64,000 nt of DNA from Schizochytrium sp. TIO01 (lineage: Eukaryota; Sar; Bigyra; Thraustochytrida; Thraustochytriidae): NCBI GenBank assembly GCA_004764695.1, contig SMSO01000035.1:2354001-2418000 (forward strand), given 5' to 3'. Every line of letters starts with the position of its first letter. The first letter of the stretch is position 1. Shown here piece by piece: positions 20,944 to 30,066 of this stretch. A model generated the notes under the pieces. The model saw only the letters and a program-made list of their open reading frames with translations. It ran no database searches and had not been told where the DNA came from. Both the position numbers and the translations under genes were made by a program.

Positions 20944-23457
20944 ATGTCAGGCGAAGGTAAATCTGCAGAGAAGTTCGCACGCGACCTTGCGCGGAGCAAA
21001 GCCGGCGAATGTGTTCGTGTAGTGGTTCGTGTGCGTCCACTGAATAGCACGGAGAAGCAAGAAGGCTATGAGGCTGTTGCAATTGTGGATGACCAGCGTG
21101 CCTCCATTACACTGAAGAACCCGAATGCGGCAGCCTCTGAGCCACCCAAAGTCTTCACTTTTGATCAAGTCTATGGCCCAACCGCACAACAAAAGCAGAT
21201 ATATGATCGCACAGCTGCTGCTATTGTCGAAAGCGTCTGTGAGGGATACAATGGAACTATTTTTGCCTATGGTCAAACTGGTGCTGGTAAGACGCATACG
21301 ATGGAGGGATGCCGCGACCCACCTGAACTCAAGGGTATTATTCCAAACTCATTCAAGCACATTTTCGACAAGATCGCTTCTGAGGGCTCTGATCGCAAGC
21401 AGTTTCTTGTTCGCGCTAGCTATCTAGAAATTTATATGGAGGAGTGCCGCGACCTTCTTGCTCACAACCCGAAGAATAAGCTCGAACTCAAGGAGAGTGT
21501 AGACTCAGGCGTTTATGTGAAGGATCAGCGCGTGGAAATTGTCAAGAGCGTGTCCGAGATCGATCGGCTCATGCAGGAAGGTAATGGAAAACGCAAGGTG
21601 GGCGCAACACGAATGAATCAGACCTCTTCTCGTTCACACTCAATCTTCTCGATTGTTGTTGAGACGAGCGAAGTTGATGAAAATACTAACGAGCCCAAAA
21701 TTCGAGTCGGCAAGTTGAACTTGGTCGATCTTGCTGGTTCTGAGCGCCAATCTAAAACCGGGGCAACTGGTGAGCGTCTCGAAGAGGCTACCAAAATTAA
21801 CTTGTCCTTGTCTGCTTTGGGAAATGTAATTTCAGCCCTGGTGGAGTCCAAGTCTCAGCACGTTCCTTACCGTGACTCCAAGCTGACTCGTCTCTTGCAA
21901 GACTCCCTTGGTGGTAATACTAAGACTGTCATGATTGCAAACTGTGGACCTGCAGACTATAACTACGACGAAACTCTTTCAACTCTGCGTTATGCAAATC
22001 GCGCCAAGAAAATTAAGAACAAGCCCAAGATTAACGAAGACCCAAAAGATGCAATGCTGCGGGAATTTCAAGACGAGATTATGCGGCTTAAGGCGCAGCT
22101 TGCTGCGGCTGCCAATGGTCAAGTCCTAGATCCTAGCATAGCTGTTGATGGTGGACCAACCAATGCAAGCAAAGGACATGCCGTGGATTCTCGCAACCTT
22201 GAGGAGATTCGTGAGAAGGTGAAAGTAGAGATGCAAAAGCAAGCTGCACAAGACATGGAGCGTGTCCAACGAGAAGCTCAAGAGCAGCTGGACAAAATCA
22301 CTGAAGAAAAGCGTATGTCTGAGAATGAGCGCTCAGAGCTTAAAGCTCGCCTTGAGCGCGAGGGTCAACAGGCGCTTCGCGCAAAACAAGCAAAAGAGGC
22401 TCTTCAAAAGAAGCTGAAGATGATGGAGCAACGTCTTCTGGTTGGTGGTATGATTATGGACAAAGCCGCCAAGCAGGAGGAGGATCTGCGAAAGGCTGAA
22501 ATCGAACTAGAAGAACGCCGAGTCCAGGAGCGGATTCTTGCGCGTAAAGTGGTAGAGAAGGAAGAAGAAATGATGCTTAAGGAGGAGCAATACTCTTCGC
22601 TTCAGGATGAAGTGGAAGTGAAAACAAAGAAACTTAAGAAACTGTGGCAAAAGTATCAAGGCTGCAAGAGTGAGGTGACAGACTTGGAACAAAGCTTTCA
22701 GCAAGAGCGTGAAGATATGCTTCATACGATTCGCGAACTGTCTCGCCAACTCAAACTCAAAGAACTCATTCTTGAACATTTTATCCCGCCTGAAGAAGCT
22801 GAAAAGCTTAATGCACGAGCACAGTGGGATGATAAGCAAGACCAATGGAAGGTCTCTCGTATTGAATTTGCTGGTAATCAACTTCGTCCCTCAAGGCCCA
22901 TGAGCAGCCAGCGCTCACGTAGGCCAGAAACAGAATACGCAAATCATCGTAAACAATATGATGAAAACCCGCGCTACAAGGCTGAGAATGTCGTAAACCT
23001 AGACTTTGAGACTACGGAGCGGCTTACTGCGGATTACGATGGAGCAGCAATGAGCCAGCGTGTACAAGCAGCCTTGACCGCTGCATTGGAAAGCGGGGAA
23101 CCAGATGTTTCTTTCGGTGCAGCTCCTGAGAATTTGCCTACTTGCAACCCTTATCTTAGCTATAACCCAGAAGACCAGTCTACAGCAGGGGATTCTTCTT
23201 ACCGTGAGCGTGTATCAACTGCTTCAGGCCAGCGTCGCTCGTCAAAGTCTCGCAATTCTGCCTCAAGTAAGCGACCAGGTACTGCATCTCGGGCTGGCCG
23301 TGATCGTCGACGATCATCGTCAGCATCCAATCAGGAGGGCCCGACAATGTCTTTGTTGTCCTCACATCATCGCCATGCGCATCATAGTATTGACGACGAA
23401 TCTAAAGATCCCGAAGAAATGTATCCCAGCGCGCGCGGCCTAGTGTCGCGGTCATAA
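20944..23457 (+). CDS. KIF3B: Kinesin-2 motor subunit, KIF3B/FLA8 type
   Basis: An 837-residue N-terminal motor kinesin. The motor occupies about 22-358: P-loop GQTGAGKT at 110-117, switch I NQTSSRSH at 225-232, switch II DLAGSE at 262-267, and the kinesin-2 signature KTGATGERLEEATKINLS. The neck (KPKINEDPKDAMLREF) and the post-coil segment ending PRYKAENVVNLDF match KIF3B rather than KIF3A. A coiled coil spans about 410-620, then a basic, Ser-rich tail. Kinesin-2 heterotrimers drive anterograde intraflagellar transport; the partner motor and KAP are not in this window. No introns; the start lies just ahead of the motor. Its presence implies the organism builds a flagellum. Confidence 0.93.
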   Translation: MSGEGKSAEKFARDLARSKAGECVRVVVRVRPLNSTEKQEGYEAVAIVDDQRASITLKNPNAAASEPPKVFTFDQVYGPTAQQKQIYDRTAAAIVESVCEGYNGTIFAYGQTGAGKTHTMEGCRDPPELKGIIPNSFKHIFDKIASEGSDRKQFLVRASYLEIYMEECRDLLAHNPKNKLELKESVDSGVYVKDQRVEIVKSVSEIDRLMQEGNGKRKVGATRMNQTSSRSHSIFSIVVETSEVDENTNEPKIRVGKLNLVDLAGSERQSKTGATGERLEEATKINLSLSALGNVISALVESKSQHVPYRDSKLTRLLQDSLGGNTKTVMIANCGPADYNYDETLSTLRYANRAKKIKNKPKINEDPKDAMLREFQDEIMRLKAQLAAAANGQVLDPSIAVDGGPTNASKGHAVDSRNLEEIREKVKVEMQKQAAQDMERVQREAQEQLDKITEEKRMSENERSELKARLEREGQQALRAKQAKEALQKKLKMMEQRLLVGGMIMDKAAKQEEDLRKAEIELEERRVQERILARKVVEKEEEMMLKEEQYSSLQDEVEVKTKKLKKLWQKYQGCKSEVTDLEQSFQQEREDMLHTIRELSRQLKLKELILEHFIPPEEAEKLNARAQWDDKQDQWKVSRIEFAGNQLRPSRPMSSQRSRRPETEYANHRKQYDENPRYKAENVVNLDFETTERLTADYDGAAMSQRVQAALTAALESGEPDVSFGAAPENLPTCNPYLSYNPEDQSTAGDSSYRERVSTASGQRRSSKSRNSASSKRPGTASRAGRDRRRSSSASNQEGPTMSLLSSHHRHAHHSIDDESKDPEEMYPSARGLVSRS

Positions 23458-23807
23458 AATCGAGAATAAGTTAATCAAATATACGAGTTAAATCGTTTTC
23501 TTGAACAAACGCATATTTAGAAGCTGTTTAATCATCTTGCCTTGATATTGAAAGAGTTTTTGGAAATTGATTATCCTGAGACATAAAAATAAAAGTTTTG
23601 GTGAATCGGGACTACTTTGTTTACAGGTTATTCTAGAAATTTGAGCGAATTCAAAAAGGTTCATCATCCAGATATCCATCATTATGTTGGCACATACTAT
23701 TTTGCATCAAGGGCCACGAGCAACTTTGGACACCTCATTGGCAAGAGCTACTAGTACCAAACTTTTGGCTATCCAAGCAGGTAAAGTCCTCATAATGCTT
23801 TCCTTGT
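23458..23807. other. Intergenic region between convergent kinesin and globin genes
   Basis: 350 bases of AT-rich 3' flank. No gene seen. Confidence 0.6.
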
Positions 23808-24374
23808 TCAAGTGGACAAATCTTCTCTCACAGTCTCACTTTCTGCTTCAGAAGGCTGTGGCGATGCCTCCTGGGACTTTTCCTGCTGTTCTGCAGCTGC
23901 CTTTTTCTGGTGCTCACGAGCTTTTGCAACACCTGCAACGAGAAAGTAAGCAGTGTGACGAAAGAACAACATCATTCTTCTCTTAGAGTCCTCATCAATT
24001 CCGGGGGTCGTATCGAGAGCTTTCTCCATATGGAAAATCCAGCGCTTCGCTCCCGCATGGGTCATACGGAAAGGAATGTGTCGTCCGATGAGCGCAGGAT
24101 GGCCTTTCCGCTGCGAGAACAATGGAGGTCCTCCCATGCGTTGCACCAGAAAGCTGTACTGGTTGATGATTGCTTCCTCTTTGTCGCTTGTTGCAAAGAT
24201 GTCTTTGAACCAAGGGGCGTCATTATCATCATACACCGCATTGTAAAAGTTCGTGGAGAGGGCAACGAAGGTGTTCAGCCCAAGGCGCTCGAACAAATTA
24301 ACCTCATCAATGATGAAAGCATCTTGCTGTGCTACACCACTAAACTGGCATGCTTGCGCATTGATTTGCTGCAT
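23808..24374 (-). CDS. Truncated (2/2) haemoglobin, group II/GLB3-like
   Basis: A 188-residue protein. Residues about 24-148 carry the group II 2-on-2 globin pattern, closest in motifs to plant GLB3 and bacterial Glb[10 protein letters not shown] (B-helix Tyr44, the B10 position), [32 protein letters not shown] with proximal His99 (F8), and Trp112 (G8), a hallmark of the group. After the globin there is a hydrophilic tail of about 35 residues rich in K, E, Q and S that typical members lack. Such proteins bind O2 or NO with roles in redox and NO chemistry; the cellular role is not determined by sequence. The ATG at 24374 gives a short, non-cleavable-looking leader, so a cytosolic location is most likely. 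Confidence 0.92.
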   Translation of the reverse strand: MQQINAQACQFSGVAQQDAFIIDEVNLFERLGLNTFVALSTNFYNAVYDDNDAPWFKDIFATSDKEEAIINQYSFLVQRMGGPPLFSQRKGHPALIGRHIPFRMTHAGAKRWIFHMEKALDTTPGIDEDSKRRMMLFFRHTAYFLVAGVAKAREHQKKAAAEQQEKSQEASPQPSEAESETVREDLST

Positions 24375-25265
24375 TTTAGTCTGAGCGTTTCGGATTCGCA
24401 GCCCGTCACTTTCTCGCCAGGTACGTAGTAGCCCAAAACCAAAGCAAACCTTCTCCAGCGAACCGCCACTTCAGTTTTCGCAATTTGCAGCTCCCCCTTC
24501 AATACTATTTGCAAAAACAAACGCCTCGTGAACTCTAAGAGCTTCTGCAAAGTCCCTCAACTTTAGCACAGCCTCTTCCGCCAATGCCTTTCTAAATAAA
24601 GGTCTGTTGCTGCATTCTTGCAAACAGAGATTGATCATCTTCCTTTCATGCAATCGTACAGCTATAAATCGCCGGCACGCGAGGGACGCTTTGCACGAGG
24701 TCCCCGAGGACATCTATCCGCAGGAGTGCACACTCGCAGGCACGTTCGCGCACCCCTTTGCGTTCTCATGGCTTCTCTGTTCTTCTGTTTTTCACTGTGA
24801 TCCCTCTTATTTGTCCAAGAATAACAGAAGTTTTGTTCTCTAAGACAGGCAGGTAGCTAGTCTTCTGTACTCATCGGAAGTTATTATGGCTTTCACCGAG
24901 TTTCCGCTCAATGCCTGGCTTCGGATCGTATTTTATCTTCGGCGTGAATCAAGATTGATGTCCAAAAGTACCAGGTATGGACTATGGTTTATTTGATAGA
25001 ACAAAACAGAACAGAACAAAGAAGAAAAGCGAAGAGAAGAGAAGAGAAGAAAAGAAAGCGAAACCTAGCTAGGTAGGTAGATCTTACATTTTTATTTTTT
25101 TTTAATAATAAAAATTAATAATTAAAGTTGAGATGAAGATGAGAGGCATTCTTTGTTCATTGAAGCGTCGGAATCGGCAGCACAGAATACCGAGAGACCG
25201 AGATTGATCTAGATGCAAAATGATCTGCCTAGACTGGCAGGAGCAAATTCAAAAGCAAAACTGTA
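24375..25265. other. Upstream region of globin (-) and GST (+)
   Basis: About 890 bases. A minus-strand ATG frame at 24471-24713 (80 residues) has protein-like composition but no recognisable family. A purine-rich GAAGAGAAGA tract lies at about 25020-25062. Confidence 0.45.
24471..24713 (-). CDS. Small unassigned open frame upstream of the globin gene
   Basis: 80 codons from ATG to TGA, about 100 bases upstream of the globin start on the same strand. The second half (KALAEEAVLKLRDFAEALRV) is amphipathic-helical and looks protein-like. It could be a small gene, an upstream frame in the globin leader, or chance. I found no splice pair joining it to the globin. Confidence 0.2.
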   Translation of the reverse strand: MSSGTSCKASLACRRFIAVRLHERKMINLCLQECSNRPLFRKALAEEAVLKLRDFAEALRVHEAFVFANSIEGGAANCEN

Positions 25266-26208
25266 ATGGCACTCGCAGCAACTCATATTGCAAGACGTTC
25301 TGGGTCTGATTTTGCACAAACCCTCCGCTTTCTAAGAAGTCGCTCAAAAACTGCGTTGACTAGATCAACATCGTCTTTTGGCGTGCTAGCTCACCGACCT
25401 TTAGGAGCGTTTCCATCTCAAGGTGCGACAAGAACCATGTCAGGCCTTGTTCAAGCTGGTCCTGAGGCTACCTTTCAGCCTTCTAGCGTAGATGATGTAA
25501 GCTTTGATGGCCGCCTTGTCCTTTTCAACAACCGTGTTTGCCCGTTTGGACAGCGAGCGTGGTGGGCCCTGTTGGAGAAGGATGTCAAGGATTTTGACTA
25601 CCAGCACATCGATCTTCGCGATACCAAGCCTGCATTTTACATGGAGTCTGTGAACCCTTCCGGAACCGTGCCTTGCCTTTACGACGATGGTAACGCCGTG
25701 TTTGAGTCTTTGATCTGTGCAGAGTTTGTTGAGGACAAGTTCCCAGGCCAGGGCACTGCATTGCTCCCCAGTGACGCCTTCGAGCGTGCTGCTGTCCGCA
25801 TGGTCATCGGCTACTGGGACAAGGTAATTCCTCTTCTTTATAGGCTGTTGCGCAACCCTGATGAATCAAAGGATGAGGAGATTGTCAAGGACCTCAAGTC
25901 TGCTCTTGCAAAGGTCAACAGTGCTTTCGAAAAGCAATCTGAGGGACCTTACTTCTTGGGAGATCGCTTTTCTCTTGCTGACCTTGCGATTGGCACCCTT
26001 CATCGACCGTCTCTCTGTTGTGCTTCCCCACTACCGCTCATTTGATCCTTTTCCTGCTGACTGCGCTGAGGTTTCTCGCATTGTTCGCATGTACGAGGAG
26101 GTGAAAACCCGCCCCGCTTTCCAAACAACCGCACAAGACCCCGAGTACTATATTCATGCGTATTCCTCCTACGGAGAACCTAAGCGGGAGATTAAAGCCT
26201 CCTTGTAA
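25266..26208 (+). CDS. Omega-like glutathione S-transferase, one-base frame break
   Basis: The first frame (25266-26045) gives a leader rich in R/S/A and without acids until about residue 15, typical of organelle targeting, then a thioredoxin-like GST domain with catalytic-type Cys92 in VCPFGQR, cis-Pro in SGTVPCLYD (131-139) and the ES glutathione-contact pair at 147-148. The helical C-domain runs into FSLADLAI and then loses homology. The plus-one frame continues the family pattern exactly (APFIDRL onwards) to a TGA-free end at 26208. One G too many at 25992-25993 accounts for it; an intron cannot. Without the break the protein would be about 314 residues. A Met at residue 58 is an alternative cytosolic start. 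Either an assembly error or a recently disabled gene. Confidence 0.85.
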
Positions 26209-27852
26209 GGAAATCTATAATACGAGCGAGCTTCACTCGAAATGCATTGATGGATTTATGAGTTAGTGATAGTAAGTATAGAGAGACGGTGCAGAATTTA
26301 CGATATCGCCAAACTACATGGTTATTAGGTATCTCGCATTTGCCACCAAGTACTGTTTTTTTTTGTTTTTTCAAAGGTGTGGGCATAGTCTTTCTGCTTG
26401 CTTCTCTGTTTTCTAATTAATCTTTTTTATAAAAGTCATTTAGAACAAAGCGTAAAATAAAATTTCAATCTCTGCGAAGAACCATTTTGTACAAAGGAGT
26501 TCAGTCTTAGCATCCATGTCTCTAGCCGAAAGTTGTCGTGAAGGCAACTATGAAGAGTTCTATGTCGTCTAAATTCCCTGACGTGTTCATACAACATCAC
26601 TCAGCTATTTCTACGACCAACACTTGGTAATCTCACGCAAACATTTACTATGAAACCCGTGGGACTCGGATTGCAAACCTTACTAAACCCTAACAACATA
26701 ACAACATCTCTGAATGCGCAGCTCTTTGTTACTACTTTCACACAAAGTGCGTACGTAGACGCGCGCCTCCCAAAGCTATGGTTCTGAATCAAAACCCTGA
26801 TTGTCATCAAACGTCACTTCTCAAAGCAAAATATTTAATAATAATCAAATCTTCCGGGCACTAAAATTGCCGCCCTAGCTCATTGATAGTCTATAGCAGT
26901 GGTTGAGCACGTTTCCACTTACCTGCTTGGCTATATTTCTTGTGGTCCATGTCTCGCGTCACTATGTAGTAAGTAGTAAGTAGTACAATGAGTTATAGAA
27001 TCCTTTGGTGCGACTTTCGAAAGATGCTTTGACACAACTTCTCACAAAACTTTGATTACAAAACAGAGTAATATGTTGCGATAGAAAGTGTGCATGTAAA
27101 TTATACCACCAATGAGATATAGGGAGAGCACATTCTAAAATTTTTAGCTTATTCTACCTTGTACCTTCATCGTCTGGTTCTGTTTTTCCAGCTAATAGGA
27201 TACCTCATCAAGATTGAAAAAATGGTCATTTCTAGTTTCTATCCATTCCTTCACCTGCGTTGGTTTCTCGAAACATTCGGCAAGGTCCCGTAAAACCACT
27301 CGCAAAAGAGTGCCGATGCATTTGATTTTACTTAACGTCACTTTCATCTGTATCAGTAAAAGTTAGTTATGTGGGGCCTATATTAACTTTGATAAAAAAA
27401 ATTTAAAAAAAGAAGTACTTAATACCTTTCATAGTCCTATGCTTTATCTTTAATAGAAGCTGCTCAACCAAATCAGTCAGCCAGGCAAAACAGAAACCAA
27501 ACGATCGAGCGCAGCCGACTTTTCATTTGCTACTCGAAGAGCATTCAACATTGTACGTTGGCGATATGGCATCGCTGGGAGGCAGGTAGCTGTAATGGAG
27601 AGCTATCTTTGCGACGTGGTCGGGTCCTCGAGTGATGAAGCCGAGGTGAACAAACTTTTGCCCCTTCTCTACCATGGTACTCCTTGTTTTGAGAAGACAT
27701 TTGTAGCTACTGCACTTAAGCCGAGCTGACGTTCCTTTGAGGCTTGGATGTAGCGATGTTTCTCGCCATGGAGGAAGGATGACGTTTATTCTAGTAGACT
27801 AACTCTGTGGATGGGGGGAAAATATGAATCGATGCACAACGTAGAAAATACC
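26209..27852. other. Intergenic region, 1.6 kb
   Basis: AT-rich with no convincing gene. A 44-residue ATG frame at 27595-27729 lies in the ATX1 upstream region and could be an upstream open reading frame in its transcript; it resembles no family. Confidence 0.45.
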
Positions 27853-28153
27853 ATGACTAAGACTGTCTTCAACGTGGAAATGTCGTGCGGTGGCTGCAGT
27901 GGAGCCTGCACCCGCATCCTGAAGAAGATTGATGGTAAGTAACATGCAAGAAGGCTCTCTGCGAAAAATGAAGAAAAACTAACCTTGCCATTTGCTCTGT
28001 GCTATTGACAATTTAGGTGTGGAGAGCGTTGACGCCAACCTTGACACCCAGAAGATCACCGTTGAGCACAGTAGCTCTGTTTCTGCCGAAACGATGCTTG
28101 AGGCCCTCAAGAAATGGGCTGAGAATGCTGGCAAGAAGGTTTCCATCGCCTAA
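27853..28153 (+). CDS. ATX1: ATX1/ATOX1-type copper chaperone, two exons
   Basis: Exon 1 is 27853-27934 and exon 2 is 28017-28153; joined they encode 72 residues. The intron (27935-28016, 82 bp) begins GTAAGT and ends ATTTAG with an ACTAACC branch-like motif about 35 bases before the end. Exon 1 carries the heavy-metal-associated motif MSCGGCSGAC (Met10, Cys12, Cys15), exon 2 the rest of the ferredoxin-like HMA fold (GVESVDANLDTQKITVEHS). ATX1 proteins deliver Cu(I) to secretory-pathway P-type ATPases; family length is 65-75 residues. An in-frame stop lies upstream, so the ATG is secure. Too short in each exon to show as one long open frame. Confidence 0.93.
27935..28016 (+). other. ATX1 intron
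   Basis: GTAAGT...ATTTAG, 82 bp, phase 1, with ACTAACC as probable branch region. Removing it joins the two halves of the HMA domain at a glycine codon. Confidence 0.92.
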
Positions 28154-28735
28154 GCATAGTTTCGATACTACTCCAAAAACTCGGTTGTTCAAGCGAGTGA
28201 TCACGTGGTACAGTAGCGATTTTCTCTTTACATTTTTATGATATCGCGTTTCTAGCTGATACAGCTAGATTCTTCATATAATGATTATGGCATCAGTTTG
28301 CAGATTTTATTTTCTTCCTTCATAATGCTCAAGAGGTAAATCGGCCTCTGCACAACGCACCAAGGCATCTTAGAGTCATTATGTGGGCCGTTTCTCTTCA
28401 TACTCTAAAGTTGATTTTCAGTTCCACACTTTACAAATTTCTGTTATATTCTTGTACTAGCATCCTGCCGAAGGATCAAGCATCTTTTTTTCTTGCCTCG
28501 AAGATCCTGCCAAAACCTGAGATTTGACTCAAAGCAAAGTTCCAAGATCTCGTTTGGAATCTCGACGAATGAGTGGACAAGACCTGCCACGTTCTCTTTT
28601 TTTTTGATAGCAGCCCTGGAAATAGTAACCTGCAAGAACTGCTTGCAAGATTGTTGCTGATCAAGACGTCAAAATTTATAATACATTACAATAAAGCCAT
28701 TTTAAACTAAACGAGAAGCACATGAGATAACATGC
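28154..28735. other. Intergenic region between convergent ATX1 and ARF-like genes
   Basis: 580 bases of 3' flanking sequence, AT-rich. The short minus-strand frames at 28444-28664 are not supported. Confidence 0.55.
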
Positions 28736-29441
28736 TCATTTAACTTGGATGAGCTGCTGGCAAACCTGATGCATAAGGCGATTAATTTCACTAGTTTCAT
28801 GTGCGTTCACTTCAATTACGGATGTTTCTCGTGGGATATCCATTTCATAACGAACGTCGGACTCATTCAGTGGCTCATCAGCACGATCTCGAAGCATATC
28901 CTTTTTATTATTAAGCAGAATGATAATGTCCGAGTGTATGAGATCAACCTCATGAAGTAGCTTGTGGAGTTCTTTTTTTGCATCTGGCAAACGTTCACGG
29001 TCAGCAGCATCGACCACAAACAAAATGACATTTGGTTTCATGTTTCTGTAAAAATGACGCCATAATCTCCTCAGCTACATTCGGTATTTAGACATAGTTA
29101 GATCATACTTTATGCACTGGCTCAACAAAATCAGATGTAAAATAACTTACATAAACGGTGCCTGCAAGATCAAAGATATGAAATTGAAATTTCGTCCTGT
29201 TGTATGCGCTTTCGATTATTTTGTAATTGTACCCTACGTCAAATCAAGCCCCACACACGTTCCATTAGTTTGGGTCGCTCCCTTTTTTTTCTTACGTACT
29301 TGGGTACTTACCTTCGGTTGGTGGGATTTCAGGTTCTTGCTGACTGAATCCTGGCTGCCACAGATTCATAAGAATGCTTGTTTTACCCGCGCCATCAAGC
29401 CCTACAAGCACAGCGCTATACTTAGACCTCGTCGCACCCAT
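28736..29441 (-). CDS. ARF-like small GTPase lacking the switch II glutamine, three exons
   Basis: Exons 29441-29312, 29233-29151 and 29074-28736 give 183 residues, the normal ARF/ARL length. Introns (78 and 76 bp) are GTAAGT...GTAG and GTAAGT...GTAG with ACTAATG and TCTAACT branch-like motifs. The start MGATRSK has Gly2 for possible N-myristoylation. P-loop GLDGAGKT, switch I threonine in PPTEG, then switch II FDLAGTVYLRRLWRHFYRN; the usual DxGGQ reads DLAGT, so the catalytic glutamine is Thr. Guanine-specificity motif NKKD and a later motif near NAHE complete the fold. Membership of the ARF/ARL family is clear, the subfamily is not. Loss of the glutamine predicts very slow intrinsic hydrolysis or a GAP-supplied mechanism. 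Confidence 0.88.
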
Positions 29442-30066
29442 CTTGTCCTCCCTGGAAAGGCTTGAGCCCAAAACTCTGGCAAGGGGTACCAAGCAAGCGC
29501 TTTAAAACAACAAGATCTACACTGATTATCGTCTGTACGACCCGTATCCACGCCTCCCGATTCTTTTTGCGCTTCGAAACAGCAGCGTTCGCCGTCTCGA
29601 TGCAAAGCTAACTTTAGCCTTGATTGCTTCTTATAATTCGCGCACTATTTTTCGATAATTACCAAAAGAAAAAGAGAGATGCGATGGGACGAAGCAGGGT
29701 CCTCCTTTTCAGGACTGTCACGGATCGCGATCAAAATCAAAACTCAGAAGCAGATTCCGATTCGCAACGCGAGCGCGTTGCAGGTCAAGGGGCTACTGCG
29801 AAGACTTTGGCGGCGCATAACGGCGCTCCCAGCTGGCTGGAAAGGTTTTGCGTGTCAACTTGCGGGCACACAGTCCCGGATCCGCCCGGATCAAGCCCTG
29901 ACACCTCTTCTGTCGCGAACGGAGCTTGCGCTTCGCCACCAGAAGCACGTTTTAAAGAAAAGGGAAAGCTTGAGGACGAAGCCTTTGGCAGCAATTTATC
30001 TTGCAAGATCGAGAAAGGCACAGCTTGCGATCCTTGTGCATTATTGAGGGTTAGCAAGTAGAATCC
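29442..30066. promoter_or_regulatory. Divergent upstream region of ARF-like GTPase and RNF10 genes
   Basis: 625 bases between two head-to-head ATGs. A plus-strand frame at 29624-30061 is open but reads R/S/D-rich without family resemblance; it may be RNF10 5' UTR. No specific motif assigned. Confidence 0.4.

Noticed and set aside
24361-24480. Splice joining of the 24471-24713 frame to the globin
   Set aside because: No GT donor and branch/acceptor pair in compatible phase was found.
29624-30061. 145-residue frame upstream of RNF10
   Set aside because: No ATG at the head, no domain, likely 5' UTR.
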